Shown here: piece by piece, positions 1 to 8,991 of the stretch
Position numbering within the stretch: the first letter of the stretch is position 1
How the letters are laid out: every line of letters starts with the position of its first letter
Source: Kordia sp. TARA_039_SRF
Lineage (GTDB): Bacteria; Bacteroidota; Bacteroidia; Flavobacteriales; Flavobacteriaceae
DNA length: 64,000 bases
Assembly (NCBI GenBank): GCA_006383075.2
Contig: SMNH02000001.1
Location: forward strand, 124,001-188,000
Direction of reading: 5' to 3'
Made by a program: the position numbers and the translations under genes
Notes under the pieces: generated by a model
Databases searched by the model: none
Seen by the model: only the letters and a program-made list of their open reading frames with translations
Told to the model about the DNA's origin: nothing

Positions 1-780
1 TGCAATTACAGGTTGTAAGTACAAAAATGTAGTTACGGTTGATGCTCTTAACTGTCGCAATGCTAACGGATTTAACAGATACGTCGCAAAAGTAGCACCT
101 ACAATTACAAATCCTACTTCAAAAAATATGTACGGTGAAAACGCTGACCAATCGACTGCTTTTAATTGTTCAACACCGAATGGCAATACCAAAAACGTTC
201 CGAATAAAAATAACCATTTAATAAAGGTCATCGGATGGTATTTGTACGTCAGTTTTTTGATGATAATGATGTAAATACTATAGGAAACTGCGTTGATAAA
301 TACCAGCAAGTTTCCGAGTGGAATATTGGTAGAATCTGCGGTGGCTTTTCCGTACATGCTTAAAATTACCGCGCCAGAAAGTCCTAATACAATACCAATG
401 ATTTTGGTCGGAATGATTTTTTCCTTGAGAAATATAGCAGATAAAATCAGTACAATAATCGGGACAACCACCATAATCACCGAAGCGTGAATCGGCGTGG
501 TATATTCAAAACCTTTGAAAAAACATAGCATGTTGATGGCAATTCCGAAAACGGCACCTAAAAAGAACGTTTTATAATCTTTGCGGTCTATTTTTTCTTT
601 CGGACCTAAAAAGCTAAACAACCAAAATAGCAATCCAGCGCCAGCGACACGCAACAAAATAAATCCAAACGGTTGTATATAACCACCTTTAATGACATCA
701 GACGCAAATGTAAACGTAACGCCATAAAACACCTGAACCGCAAAAGCAGCGATAAAGGCAAAAGATCTTTTTGATAACAT
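1..780 (-). CDS. EamA/DMT-family transporter, C-terminus cut off by window edge
   Basis: Reading the minus strand from the ATG at 778-780 gives an uninterrupted frame of about 260 residues to the window edge, starting MLSKRSFAFIAAFAVQVFYG. It is a chain of hydrophobic helices in two halves, as in EamA (drug/metabolite transporter) proteins: a first half with a loop at PKEKIDRKDYK, then helices including IHASVIMVVVPIIVLILSAI, a known style of EamA repeat. EamA proteins export small metabolites or amino acids across the inner membrane; no substrate can be read here. The start codon overlaps the stop of the ArsC-like gene upstream (TAATG), so the two are probably co-transcribed and translationally coupled. 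The last helices lie outside the window. Confidence 0.85.
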   Translation of the reverse strand, partial: MLSKRSFAFIAAFAVQVFYGVTFTFASDVIKGGYIQPFGFILLRVAGAGLLFWLFSFLGPKEKIDRKDYKTFFLGAVFGIAINMLCFFKGFEYTTPIHASVIMVVVPIIVLILSAIFLKEKIIPTKIIGIVLGLSGAVILSMYGKATADSTNIPLGNLLVFINAVSYSIYIIIIKKLTYKYHPMTFIKWLFLFGTFLVLPFGVEQLKAVDWSAFSPYIFFEVGFVIVGATFATYLLNPLALRQLRASTVTTFLYLQPVIA

Positions 781-1130
781 TAAGCAAGTGCTTCTTTAGC
801 TGCTGCAACTGTTTTAGCAGCATTTCCGATAAAAATTTGATTGTCAACCAACATCACAGGTCGCTTTAAAAACGTATAGTGTTCTAAAATGTAGTTTTTA
901 AAATCGTCCTCGGTTAGGTTTTGATTCTTTAAACCTTTTTCTCGGTACAAGCGTGCACGTTTGCTAAACAAGGCTTCGTAACTTCCAGAAAGTGCTTTCA
1001 TTGCTTCCAATTGCTGTGCTGTAATCGCTTCTTCTTTAATATCTTGCAACACAACATCGTCCGACGGTTGTAACTCTTTTAAAATACGTTGGCAAGTATT
1101 GCATGTGCTGAGGTGATAAATTTTTTTCAC
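780..1130 (-). CDS. ArsC/Spx-like thioredoxin-fold protein
   Basis: 116 residues, the normal length for the ArsC/Spx/YfgD family. A CxxC pair sits near the N-terminus (STCNTCQR, Cys10 and Cys13), and a late FLKRPVM segment matches the conserved K-R-P-V turn of the family, which carries the cis-proline. Classical ArsC arsenate reductases use one catalytic Cys plus downstream arginines, while Spx uses CxxC as a redox switch, so the CxxC here suggests a thiol-redox or glutaredoxin-linked role. No arsenic gene lies nearby. It is the first gene of a two-gene unit with the EamA transporter. The exact substrate is not known. Confidence 0.8.
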   Translation of the reverse strand: MKKIYHLSTCNTCQRILKELQPSDDVVLQDIKEEAITAQQLEAMKALSGSYEALFSKRARLYREKGLKNQNLTEDDFKNYILEHYTFLKRPVMLVDNQIFIGNAAKTVAAAKEALA

Positions 1131-1405
1131 GAGATTCAGATTTTTTAAAAAATATTGGTGAATAACTTTTGCAAAGAAAATTCATTTCGGGGAAAAAGTG
1201 TAATTTTAAAGCAACTTATGTTAGAATTTAAAAAATATTCTTTAAGTTATCGCCATGAGAAAACTTTTTAAAAACCTAGTTATTTGACGCATCGACCTTT
1301 AACAATATTTTTAGAAAGTATCTGCATTTTAAAACGACTCATAACACCTTAAAAAAATCTAATTGCTGTATATTTACCAGCAATAAAACTTAGGAAAAAG
1401 ACTTT

Positions 1406-3250
1406 ATGGAAAGCAACACATTGCTCACGTATATAAAAAATGTTTTACGAAATAAACCTTCCAATTGGACGCGATTAACAACGCATCGACTTGATATTTA
1501 CACTGAAAAACTAGCAAAAGTTGAATTTTTAGAACAGTTTGAAAATTTATACTTAGCCAACGATTTTTCGGCACATACACTTAATGAATTGCCAACAGCT
1601 TACGATTATATTCGCTTAGGGCATCCGTTGTCATGTGTATTGGAATGGACAATTGCAAAGTTGAATGATTTAAAACCTGAACATGTCATCAGTTTTCAAT
1701 CGGATACAGTTCCTGTATTGGCGATTTTAAGAAAAAATTTGTTAGCCAATACCAAAACGAGAATTGTGTACACGAACGAATTGCCTGCTATTTTTGATGC
1801 GGAAACCATCAAACGTGTGTATGGATATGAGTTTGAATTGCAACAGGTAAATTCTTTAGAAGATATTTCTTCATTTGATGGAAGCACTGTTTTGATTGCA
1901 CAAAAAGATACACTTCAATCTGTTGAATTTACTGAAAATATTGATTTTATCGTAAACATACATTCTAAATTAGGAAGTGTGTTGATTGCGAGTAACGAGC
2001 AAGATGATAGTTATGTTTCTGAAATTCAGCACGTGCGCCGTCGAGAAACCGTTGCCATGACACCAGCGAATTGTTTGGTAGCGTTGAACGAAATTGTAGA
2101 TGAATCTTTTGAGGAAACTTCATATAATGTTACGACTGATAAAAAGTTGGTTAGGGAAACCATTCAAAAGGTAAATGACGTAGATACAAAAGCGTTGGTT
2201 GGCTCTAGCGGATTGTCAATTCAATACGCCATCATGATGGGATTGATTGACGATGCACTTGAACATCACGTTGGAAAAGACATTAAATTCATCGTGCCAA
2301 CCAACTGTTACGGCGGCACAAACGACCAAGCACGACGTGTAGCGGCTTGTTTGAAACATGTTGAAATCGTTGATTTGTTAGTAGACGGCGATAACGATAT
2401 GGTAAAAAGTTTGAATACGGTTTTGGATAAGATTGCTAGTGAAGATGCAGTTCCGTATATCATTGCGGAAATTCCGACAAATCCACGTGTGGAAGTTCCC
2501 GATTTGCAAGCGTTGAAAGAAACATTACACAAAAAAAGAACGACAGCTTCTGGCGAAACAGCTATTGAGCCTGTTTTTATTTTAGATCAAACTTTTTGTC
2601 CGAATGTTCACTTTTTAGGCGAAGGGAAAACATTGTCAACCGTTCGCGCGATATCGTATTCGAGCGGTTCTAAATTTCCAAGTGGCGGATTATGCACGGC
2701 TGGATACTGTATTGGAAACGAGAAAGCGGTGAATCTAGTTGAAAAGATAGAAAAACACTTAACACTTTGCGATAACGAAGCCACGCCGTTACAATATGAA
2801 ATTTTAGCGCAACAAATGCCTTCTATGATTGAGCGAATTGCGGATGCGTACACTAATACGCGTGCGTTTGTCAATTTTATAGAAGAGGTATTACCTGCCG
2901 CAAAAATCAATTTTGTTTCTGAGGAATTAGCGGCTGAAGGTTTCACGCCTTCGGTATTTTCATTAGATCTTCCGACCAAAGGTGCTACAGAAGAAGAACG
3001 TGAAACGTACAAGCGAAAACTCAATCACAAACTCATCCAAAAGATGATTACCGAAATTCCTGATGAAAGTAAATATTGTGTGAGTTACGGTCAGTTACAA
3101 GGTTGTTATTGGACAATTCCAGCAACGTCAACACAAGGAACGACCAAAGAAGGCGACAAAGATTATATTGCGCGTGTAGCCTTATCTCCAAATATGGATT
3201 TGGAATTGCACAAACAAGTTTTCGCAGATTTTGTAAAAGAAGAAATATAA
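1406..3250 (+). CDS. Divergent Cys/Met-metabolism-type PLP enzyme (614 aa)
   Basis: The C-terminal ~380 residues follow the fold-type I Cys/Met metabolism family (cystathionine gamma-synthase, methionine gamma-lyase). Visible landmarks are a CYGGTNDQARR segment (family: YGGT), IAEIPTNPRVEVPD (family: ETPTNP), DQTFCPN (family: DNTFATP) and YSSGSKFPSGG, where Lys423 is the probable Schiff-base lysine. About 220-240 N-terminal residues have no counterpart in the usual ~390-aa enzymes and look like a degenerate Rossmann/PLP-like extension. Family knowledge supports C-S or related chemistry on a sulfur amino acid, but the substrate is not readable. It is monocistronic, with 275 nt upstream. A canonical family member lies at 48987, so this is not the only such enzyme here. 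Confidence 0.75.
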   Translation: MESNTLLTYIKNVLRNKPSNWTRLTTHRLDIYTEKLAKVEFLEQFENLYLANDFSAHTLNELPTAYDYIRLGHPLSCVLEWTIAKLNDLKPEHVISFQSDTVPVLAILRKNLLANTKTRIVYTNELPAIFDAETIKRVYGYEFELQQVNSLEDISSFDGSTVLIAQKDTLQSVEFTENIDFIVNIHSKLGSVLIASNEQDDSYVSEIQHVRRRETVAMTPANCLVALNEIVDESFEETSYNVTTDKKLVRETIQKVNDVDTKALVGSSGLSIQYAIMMGLIDDALEHHVGKDIKFIVPTNCYGGTNDQARRVAACLKHVEIVDLLVDGDNDMVKSLNTVLDKIASEDAVPYIIAEIPTNPRVEVPDLQALKETLHKKRTTASGETAIEPVFILDQTFCPNVHFLGEGKTLSTVRAISYSSGSKFPSGGLCTAGYCIGNEKAVNLVEKIEKHLTLCDNEATPLQYEILAQQMPSMIERIADAYTNTRAFVNFIEEVLPAAKINFVSEELAAEGFTPSVFSLDLPTKGATEEERETYKRKLNHKLIQKMITEIPDESKYCVSYGQLQGCYWTIPATSTQGTTKEGDKDYIARVALSPNMDLELHKQVFADFVKEEI

Positions 3251-3430
3251 ACTTATAATATTTAAAAAAGCTCCTTTTAAGAGCACATTTATAAATCACA
3301 CCAATTCTGGGCTTTTATGTTCTAGTATGCTTTGAGCGAATTATTTTCTGAATGCGCCGATTATCGATTTAGAAAAAGTCTAACAATCCAATAGCGAAGC
3401 AATCTAATAGTTTAAAAAGCGTCAGCGATG

Positions 3431-4189
3431 TTAAGAAGTATACTTCTTTAAAGACAGTGTTTTCCCGTCAAATTCTCCGTAGGTATAGTATTGAATCCAA
3501 TCGCCTAAGTTTACATAGCGACTGTTCTCGTTGAGATCAATTTCTAAAGGTAAATGACGGTGTCCGAAGACAAAATAATCGTAGTGTTTGGTTTCCAATT
3601 TGCGCTTACAGTATTGTACCAACCATTCGTTTTCTTCTCCTAGAAATTTGGCATCTTCATCACCCGAAATCAATTTATTTTTAACTGACATGTATTGTCC
3701 CAATCGAACTCCCAAATCGGGATGCAACCAGCGAAAACACCATTGAAAAAACTTGTTGGTAAACACCTTTTTCATACGTTTATAGCCTTTATCGCCCGGA
3801 CCCAATCCGTCACCGTGACCGATTAAAAAAGTGGTGTCGTTAAAAGTGAATTCTTGTGGTTTTCGGTATACAGGAATGTTGAGTTCTTTCTCAAAATAAT
3901 CGTTCATCCACAAATCGTGATTTCCCACAAAAAAATAAATCGGAATGCCTTTGTCGCTCAAATCTGCCAGTTTTCCTAGCACACGCACAAATCCTTTTGG
4001 AACTACGGTTTTGTATTCAAACCAAAAATCAAACAAATCGCCCAACAAGAAAATCGCAGCGGCATCGTGCTCAATTTCGTTCAACCATGCCACAAACTTT
4101 TTCTCTCTCGGAAAACTAGCTTCCGCCGTGGGCGCGCCCAAATGATTGTCGGAAGAGAAATATATTTTTTTTCCTTCGGGAATGTTCAT
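3431..4189 (-). CDS. lpxH: UDP-2,3-diacylglucosamine diphosphatase LpxH
   Basis: 252 residues with all calcineurin-like phosphoesterase metal motifs of LpxH: SDNHLG near residue 14, LLGDLFDFW, FFVGNHDLWM, an internal LIGHGDG and FGHRHLP. LpxH cleaves UDP-2,3-diacylglucosamine to lipid X in lipid A synthesis at the inner face of the inner membrane. The length is typical for Bacteroidota. The gene follows queD on the minus strand with a 48-nt gap, so the two probably share a transcript. Downstream is a 180-nt spacer with no recognised feature. Confidence 0.9.
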   Translation of the reverse strand: MNIPEGKKIYFSSDNHLGAPTAEASFPREKKFVAWLNEIEHDAAAIFLLGDLFDFWFEYKTVVPKGFVRVLGKLADLSDKGIPIYFFVGNHDLWMNDYFEKELNIPVYRKPQEFTFNDTTFLIGHGDGLGPGDKGYKRMKKVFTNKFFQWCFRWLHPDLGVRLGQYMSVKNKLISGDEDAKFLGEENEWLVQYCKRKLETKHYDYFVFGHRHLPLEIDLNENSRYVNLGDWIQYYTYGEFDGKTLSLKKYTS

Positions 4190-4237
4190 ATTGTAAATAT
4201 AAGAAAGCGCTTTGAATTGGTTGACGCCGTTTCTTTT

Positions 4238-4690
4238 TTATTCGTTATCGCTGGCAAACCATTCTGCACAAGACGAATCGGTTTCTTGCAATCGTAGCGA
4301 GAACAGTTGAATTTCTCTAGGAAGTCTGTTTTTAATTTTTTCGGCAAAATCAATCACCATATTTTCACTTGTCGGTTGGTAATCTGCCAAAATCACATTG
4401 TGACCTTCTTCGCGCATGGTCATTGCCAAACTCAAATGTGGTGTGTTTTTGTTGAATACGATTGCGTGATCAAACACATCTACGACTTCTTCTTTGACAA
4501 TTTTTTTCAAATCACTAAAGTCAATCACCATTCCCCATTTTACATTCGAATTGTCTGTAATAGGCGTTCCAATCACGGTTACCGAAAGTTTATAACTATG
4601 TCCGTGTACATTTTTACATTTCCCGTCGTAACCGTATAAAGCGTGACCGGTTTCAAAATTAAATTGCTTTGTAATGCGAATTTTGCTCAT
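4238..4690 (-). CDS. queD: 6-carboxytetrahydropterin synthase (QueD/PTPS family)
   Basis: About 150 residues with PTPS hallmarks: the zinc-site histidine in FNFETGHAL, then CKNVHGHSYKL holding the catalytic Cys and two more zinc histidines, a middle VFDHAIVFN segment, and PTSENMVIDFAEKI plus QETDSSCAEW near the end. QueD converts 7,8-dihydroneopterin triphosphate to 6-carboxytetrahydropterin in queuosine synthesis. I place the start at the Met of MSKIRITKQF (4690). A longer frame begins four residues earlier (4702), but family proteins start close to this Met. It lies upstream of lpxH in the same direction. Confidence 0.88.
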   Translation of the reverse strand: MSKIRITKQFNFETGHALYGYDGKCKNVHGHSYKLSVTVIGTPITDNSNVKWGMVIDFSDLKKIVKEEVVDVFDHAIVFNKNTPHLSLAMTMREEGHNVILADYQPTSENMVIDFAEKIKNRLPREIQLFSLRLQETDSSCAEWFASDNE

Positions 4691-4702
4691 GTTCCTTCTC
4701 AA

Positions 4703-4972
4703 TTATGCGGCAAAGATAGTTTTTTTTGGTTTTAGGTGTTGGGTTTTGGGGTTTAGGTTCTATTTTTTTGTGTTTTTGTGATGATTTTGATTTTTGGAAT
4801 CAGGAATTGGGATGTTTGACTTTTGTTTCAAAGTAGTTCTCGATACAATTTTTCCACGAAAAATCACTCGAACGGACGCGCAGTAACTCTAATAACAAAA
4901 TCCCGCATCATTCTGAATCAAGTTCAGCACATGAGTTCGGAGCTACAAAAGACAAATAATAAAAACCAACAA
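4703..4972. other. Intergenic region with a hairpin repeat
   Basis: No gene seen. It contains one copy of the 56-bp repeat described at 4825-4880, and a stretch near 4909 containing TCTGAATCAAGTTCAG, a word style common in Flavobacteriaceae intergenic DNA. Confidence 0.6.
4825..4880. repeat. Intergenic hairpin repeat, copy 1
   Basis: A 56-bp unit starting GTTTCAAAGTAGTTCTCGAT matches the copy at 5827-5882 at 54 of 56 positions. Its centre is an inverted repeat, ATTTTTC-CAC-GAAAAAT, flanked by a second imperfect pair (CGA / TCG). The single loop change between copies (CAC versus TAC) leaves the stem intact. It lies between two minus-strand genes. Confidence 0.8.
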
Positions 4973-5740
4973 CTATTTTCGAAACTTCGCCAATGCATTC
5001 TTCGTAAAGTCAGACAATACCAACGTTCCTGATAATTCAGCTCTTTCTGCCAATAATTTATCCCAGTTTTCGGTATCTTCCCAAAGAATTTTTTTCATGC
5101 CTACCAACGCATCTGGATTGTAAGATGCGAGTTTTTCTGCGAATAACTCTACTTCTTTGTCCAATTCTGCTTGGGTTTCAAAGACTTTTGCATATAAACC
5201 TTTTTCTTTTGCCCAATATGCGGTTTTCCATTCGGTTGGTGCTAGACTTAACTCTGAAAATCCGGCTTTTCCAATTCTATTTTGTACTGCTGGTGCAATC
5301 ACAAACGGACCAATTCCGATGGTTAATTCTGAGAGTTTGATGGAAGCTGCTTCGGTTGCCAAGGCATAATCACAGGCAGAGATTAATCCCACACCGCCGC
5401 CAACAGCTTTTCCTTGCACGCGGCCAATAATCAATTTTCCACAGGTTCGCATCGCATTGATGACATTGGCAAATCCGCTAAAAAATGTTTTTCCGTCTTC
5501 CAAATTGTCAATCGCGACGAGTTCGTCAAAGGAAGCACCTGCACAAAACGCACGGTTGCCTTCACTTTTAAGAACAATCACATGCACAGTATCATTTTCT
5601 GCCAGTTTTTTCAATTCGTTGGTCAATCGGTCTAGTAATTCACCAGGAAACGAGTTACTCGCAGGATGTCCAAATTCGATTGTTGCAATGTTGTTTTGTA
5701 TGCTGGTATATAAACTTCCGTTTGGGCGTGTTGTGGTCAT
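4973..5740 (-). CDS. Enoyl-CoA hydratase/isomerase (crotonase) family protein
   Basis: 255 residues, normal crotonase length. The oxyanion-hole segments are visible (AFCAGASFDEL and GKAVGGGVGLISACD), followed by IKLSELTIGIGP. Comparison with classical enoyl-CoA hydratase suggests the Glu of SEL is the second catalytic glutamate, while the first (GGGxE in hydratases) is Gly here (GGGVGL). Loss of one glutamate is common in crotonase-superfamily members doing other reactions (isomerases, methylglutaconyl-CoA hydratase-like enzymes), so plain hydratase activity should not be assumed. It stands alone between two intergenic regions that carry the same hairpin repeat. Confidence 0.85.
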   Translation of the reverse strand: MTTTRPNGSLYTSIQNNIATIEFGHPASNSFPGELLDRLTNELKKLAENDTVHVIVLKSEGNRAFCAGASFDELVAIDNLEDGKTFFSGFANVINAMRTCGKLIIGRVQGKAVGGGVGLISACDYALATEAASIKLSELTIGIGPFVIAPAVQNRIGKAGFSELSLAPTEWKTAYWAKEKGLYAKVFETQAELDKEVELFAEKLASYNPDALVGMKKILWEDTENWDKLLAERAELSGTLVLSDFTKNALAKFRK

Positions 5741-6097
5741 TTTTTTGATTTTAGATTTGAATTTTTATTCATTCAAATGTAGTGAAATCTTTTTTTTGAG
5801 TTAGGAATCAGGATGGTTGTTTTTTTGTTTCAAAGTAGTTCTCGATACAATTTTTCTACGAAAAATCACTCGAACTGACGCGTTGTGATTCAAAGAGATT
5901 CCTGCCTTACTTCGATAAGCTCAGTGCAAGTTGCGGGAATAATATTGTGGTTTCACAGCAACGTATAATTAAAAGCGAAGCTGAAATAATCTTGTACTTT
6001 AAACTATAAAACGTTATACAACAAAAAGACTGCCACGTCGCATACTCCTCGCAGAGACGATTTTAAAGAGCTAACATGTCTAACAACTCTAAAAAAT
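5741..6097. other. 357-bp intergenic region with repeat words
   Basis: No gene seen. It holds the second copy of the 56-bp hairpin repeat (5827-5882), followed by dispersed words (TTCGATAAGCTCAGTGCAAG near 5918) that resemble the CTGAGCTTGCCGAAGTG word near 21058 read on the opposite strand. Confidence 0.6.
5827..5882. repeat. Intergenic hairpin repeat, copy 2
   Basis: 54 of 56 positions match 4825-4880. The central hairpin ATTTTTC-TAC-GAAAAAT is preserved. A third, partial relative at 20879-20911 begins with the same GTTTCAAAGTAG but carries a different stem. Confidence 0.8.
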
Positions 6098-7438
6098 CTA
6101 AAGATTCTGCGCATTCGCTTTGGGAACGAATTCTTTTCTAAAGAGATACACCAGCGGAAATCCGCGTGCAATCATCCACAATGTAAAAGCTATCCACACT
6201 GCGTAGAGTTTTATATTGAACCAATCTAATAGTAAAATTGTTGGTACAAATACCAAAAAGGTTGAAAATAACAGCACGTTTCGCAGCATTGCCATTTTTC
6301 CCAATCCTTTAAAGATTCCGTCAAAAATAAAGGCAATGGCACAAATTGGCTGCATTGCCAATACGAGCCAAAAAACGGCGTAGAATTCGCGCAATACTTC
6401 GGCTTCTTGCGTAAATATTCTTCCGATAGGAAAGTATAGAATTCCACCAACAATACACATTGCTACGCCAATAATGATAGCATACTTTATCAATCGTTGG
6501 CTGAGTTGTACCATTTCAACATAGTTTTGTTCTCCGTAGAGTTTTCCCGATAATATGTTTCCCGCACTGGAATATCCGTCAATGACAAATGCACCAAATA
6601 GCCAAATATTGAGTAAAACCGTGTACGCTGCGCTGTACGCCGCACCGTATTTTGTCGCGAACGCTGTCCCGAAATATAACGCTGTATTTAGCGCAATGGT
6701 TCTAATGACCAGATTAAGAATCATGCCTGCCATTCTTGGCAATTCTTTGTGAAAAGGCAGATATATTCTCAATGGAATTTGTGTTTTTCTGAGTAATAGA
6801 GTTACGGACAATACAGCCATAAATATTTGTGCAATGACACTCGCATACGCCGCGCCTTCTACATGCATGGCAGGAATGATGTTTGGAATTCCGTACACGA
6901 ATGCAAAATCCAACCCGATGTTTAATAAGGTTCCCAAAATGGCAATCACCATAGGAATTAGCGTGTTTTGCAAACCTCGAAAGACACCAAAAATGGCAAA
7001 GGTTAATAGTGTAAACGGCAACCCAAAGATGCGAATTTGGAAGTATGAAAAGCTGTAACCGAGCGTAATGCCTTTTGCATTGTAGAATCGTAAAATGTAT
7101 TCTGCAAACGGATAACTGATTGCAATTACGATAAAACTGATAAGTAAAATAATAGCAATGGCTTGTGCTGGCAAGGTTTTGATATCGTCTAGTTTGTTGG
7201 CACCTAAGTATTGTGAAACCAATGCGGAAATGGCACTTCGAGTTTGCCCAAAAACCCACACAAGCATTGAGATGAATGCTCCTGCAATTCCGACAGCTGC
7301 TAAGGCTTCTGTTGCATCCAAATCGACGTTTCCTACAACGGCGGTATCTGTGATGGACAATAGCGGTTCGGCAACTCCTGAAATTAATGCAGGAATTGCG
7401 AGTTTGTTAACGAGTGATGTAGTGATTTTTGTTTTCAA
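6098..7438 (-). CDS. MATE family efflux transporter (DinF-like)
   Basis: 446 residues with about twelve hydrophobic segments in two similar halves, the MATE layout. It opens with KLAIPALISGVAEPLLSITD and contains QTRSAISALVSQYLGAN, both close to the DinF/NorM N-terminal pattern. MATE proteins export cationic compounds using Na+ or H+ gradients across the inner membrane. The start is TTG at 7436-7438, which overlaps the TGA stop of the upstream acetyltransferase as TTGA, so expression is probably coupled. No cognate drug can be assigned. Confidence 0.88.
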   Translation of the reverse strand: MKTKITTSLVNKLAIPALISGVAEPLLSITDTAVVGNVDLDATEALAAVGIAGAFISMLVWVFGQTRSAISALVSQYLGANKLDDIKTLPAQAIAIILLISFIVIAISYPFAEYILRFYNAKGITLGYSFSYFQIRIFGLPFTLLTFAIFGVFRGLQNTLIPMVIAILGTLLNIGLDFAFVYGIPNIIPAMHVEGAAYASVIAQIFMAVLSVTLLLRKTQIPLRIYLPFHKELPRMAGMILNLVIRTIALNTALYFGTAFATKYGAAYSAAYTVLLNIWLFGAFVIDGYSSAGNILSGKLYGEQNYVEMVQLSQRLIKYAIIIGVAMCIVGGILYFPIGRIFTQEAEVLREFYAVFWLVLAMQPICAIAFIFDGIFKGLGKMAMLRNVLLFSTFLVFVPTILLLDWFNIKLYAVWIAFTLWMIARGFPLVYLFRKEFVPKANAQNL

Positions 7439-7944
7439 AGAATGCGTTCGTAACAGTGAAACGGATATACGCTTTGTTTGGGAAAGTATATATCGTCTAG
7501 TTTTTTATATCCGCGAAGTTCGTAAAACTTTTGGTTTCTAAGGTTCTTGCTAAACGTGTCTAATCTTATAGAATGATAATTATTTTTTATCGCGTAGTTT
7601 TCGGCAAAATCCATTAAAAATTGCGCATAGCCTTTTCCTTGTGCTTTTGGATGAATTGCCAAGCGGTGAATGTATAGATTGTTTCCATCTGGCGAAAGCC
7701 AATGTACTGCTTTATATTCTTCATCCATCAAGGTAGAAATGACAATGCAACCTATAATTTCGTTCGTTTCTAACAATACATACAGTTCCTTTCGTGCAAC
7801 ATCTTGCTCAAAAGCGGCGCGATTTGGGTAGTGTTCATTCCATTGAAAAATCTTCTTTTCAATCATGTGTTGCGCACAAGCTTTGGTAATGATTAACAAG
7901 GAATCAATGTCTTGAGAAGTGGCATTGCGAATGTGTAAACTCAT
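7435..7944 (-). CDS. GNAT family N-acetyltransferase
   Basis: About 169 residues from the Met of MSLHIRNATS (7944). An in-frame Met 34 codons upstream would add a basic, unlike-domain tail running into the divergent stress gene, so I prefer the internal start. The acetyl-CoA loop is visible as HPKAQGKGYAQFLM (GNAT motif A, Q/RxxGxG/A), followed by SIRLDTFSKNLRNQKFYELRGY, the typical C-terminal part in which the Tyr of FYExxGF/Y is conserved. The substrate is unknown. It overlaps the MATE gene by four bases and is divergent from the universal stress gene at 8045. Confidence 0.85.
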   Translation of the reverse strand: MSLHIRNATSQDIDSLLIITKACAQHMIEKKIFQWNEHYPNRAAFEQDVARKELYVLLETNEIIGCIVISTLMDEEYKAVHWLSPDGNNLYIHRLAIHPKAQGKGYAQFLMDFAENYAIKNNYHSIRLDTFSKNLRNQKFYELRGYKKLDDIYFPKQSVYPFHCYERIL

Positions 7945-8002
7945 AAACTTTAGTTGCTTCAATTTAATAGCTAAAGATATTTTAAAAATACGAAAGACAA
8001 TC

Positions 8003-8029
8003 TTTGAATTAAAATAATGATTACTTTTG
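8003..8029 (+). promoter_or_regulatory. Probable promoter of the universal stress gene
   Basis: TACTTTTG at 8022-8029 fits the Bacteroidota -7 element TAnnTTTG, with TTTG at 8003-8006 as a -33 candidate. The spacing is on the short side. The start codon follows at 8045, implying a very short leader. Confidence 0.5.
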
Positions 8030-8044
8030 CAAAAAGTAAAGACC

Positions 8045-8839
8045 ATGAATCATATTTTAGTTCCTATCGGAGAATCTACAAATGCTAAGAATACGTTACA
8101 GTATGCCATTGACTTTGCGAAAGCTATGGATGCAAAAGTATTTGTGTTTAGAGCGTTTAAAATACCTTCTAAAGCAGGAACCATTTTGAATGTTGACGAA
8201 ATCGTAAGTCGCGAAACAACTACGTATGTAAAGGAAGTTGTGGAAAGTGTAGACTTAAAAGGTGTAGATGTGTCTGTGATTTCTGCAAAAGGAAATGTGA
8301 TTGACAGCATTAATTCGATAGATAAAGAGTTAGGAATCGACTTGATAATTCTTGGACCAAGAAGCAATTCTATTAAAGAAGAAATGTTTTTAGGAAGTAC
8401 TTCGGGCAGCATTATAAAACAAACTGATATTTCGGTGTTGATAGTGCCAGAAGGATATGTGTTTAAGCCGATTAAAAAGGTATTGACAGCTATTAAATCA
8501 GGCGTTATCAAACGCAAAAATATATTGCAACCGTTGGAAACTATTTTGGAAGTTTTTGATGCAAAAATGCGCTTGTTACAGATAAAAACACCAAATTTTT
8601 TACCTGAAGATTTAGAGTTTCACTCAGAACTAGCAGCCATTACTTCTGGTTATAAAAGCTCTGAAAATTCAACATTGTTTCAAGGAGTTTTGGAGCATTT
8701 AAACGCAAATAGTCCAGATATGATTTGTGTATTTAGACGCAAACGCGGATTTTTCCAGAAACTTTGGGAGCAAAATTCTATTAAAAAAATAGATTTTGAA
8801 AGTCGTTTGCCTTTGTTGGTTTTAAAAGGAACAGAATAA
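8045..8839 (+). CDS. Universal stress protein (UspA family)
   Basis: 264 residues from the Met of MNHILVPIGES; the frame also opens at 8027, but the domain begins here. The N-terminal half (about 1-145) is a Usp domain that ends in ILGPRSNSIKEEMFLGSTSG, the ATP-binding G-x2-G-x9-G-S/T region in modified form, then DISVLIVPEGY. The C-terminal half is a second, degenerate Usp-like domain without a clear nucleotide loop. Tandem-domain Usps are cytosolic stress proteins. A terminator follows at 8864. Confidence 0.85.
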   Translation: MNHILVPIGESTNAKNTLQYAIDFAKAMDAKVFVFRAFKIPSKAGTILNVDEIVSRETTTYVKEVVESVDLKGVDVSVISAKGNVIDSINSIDKELGIDLIILGPRSNSIKEEMFLGSTSGSIIKQTDISVLIVPEGYVFKPIKKVLTAIKSGVIKRKNILQPLETILEVFDAKMRLLQIKTPNFLPEDLEFHSELAAITSGYKSSENSTLFQGVLEHLNANSPDMICVFRRKRGFFQKLWEQNSIKKIDFESRLPLLVLKGTE

Positions 8840-8863
8840 AAATAATTCACTTTATAATATATC

Positions 8864-8899
8864 AAAGCTGCTCAATGTTTTCATTTAGCAGCTTTTTTT
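8864..8899 (+). terminator. Rho-independent terminator after the stress gene
   Basis: Perfect 9-bp stem AAAGCTGCT ... AGCAGCTTT with a 13-nt loop, followed by seven T. Confidence 0.85.
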
Positions 8900-8991
8900 A
8901 TGATTAGCCATTAAAAATTGTAAGTTTTTTATTTAATAAATAATTATATTTATATACAATTTTGTAATTATAAATCTAAAATATCAGTAGT

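Noticed and set aside
6714..7259. 181-codon frame overlapping the MATE gene on the same strand
   Set aside because: It is out of frame with a clear twelve-helix transporter and rich in Cys and His with no domain.
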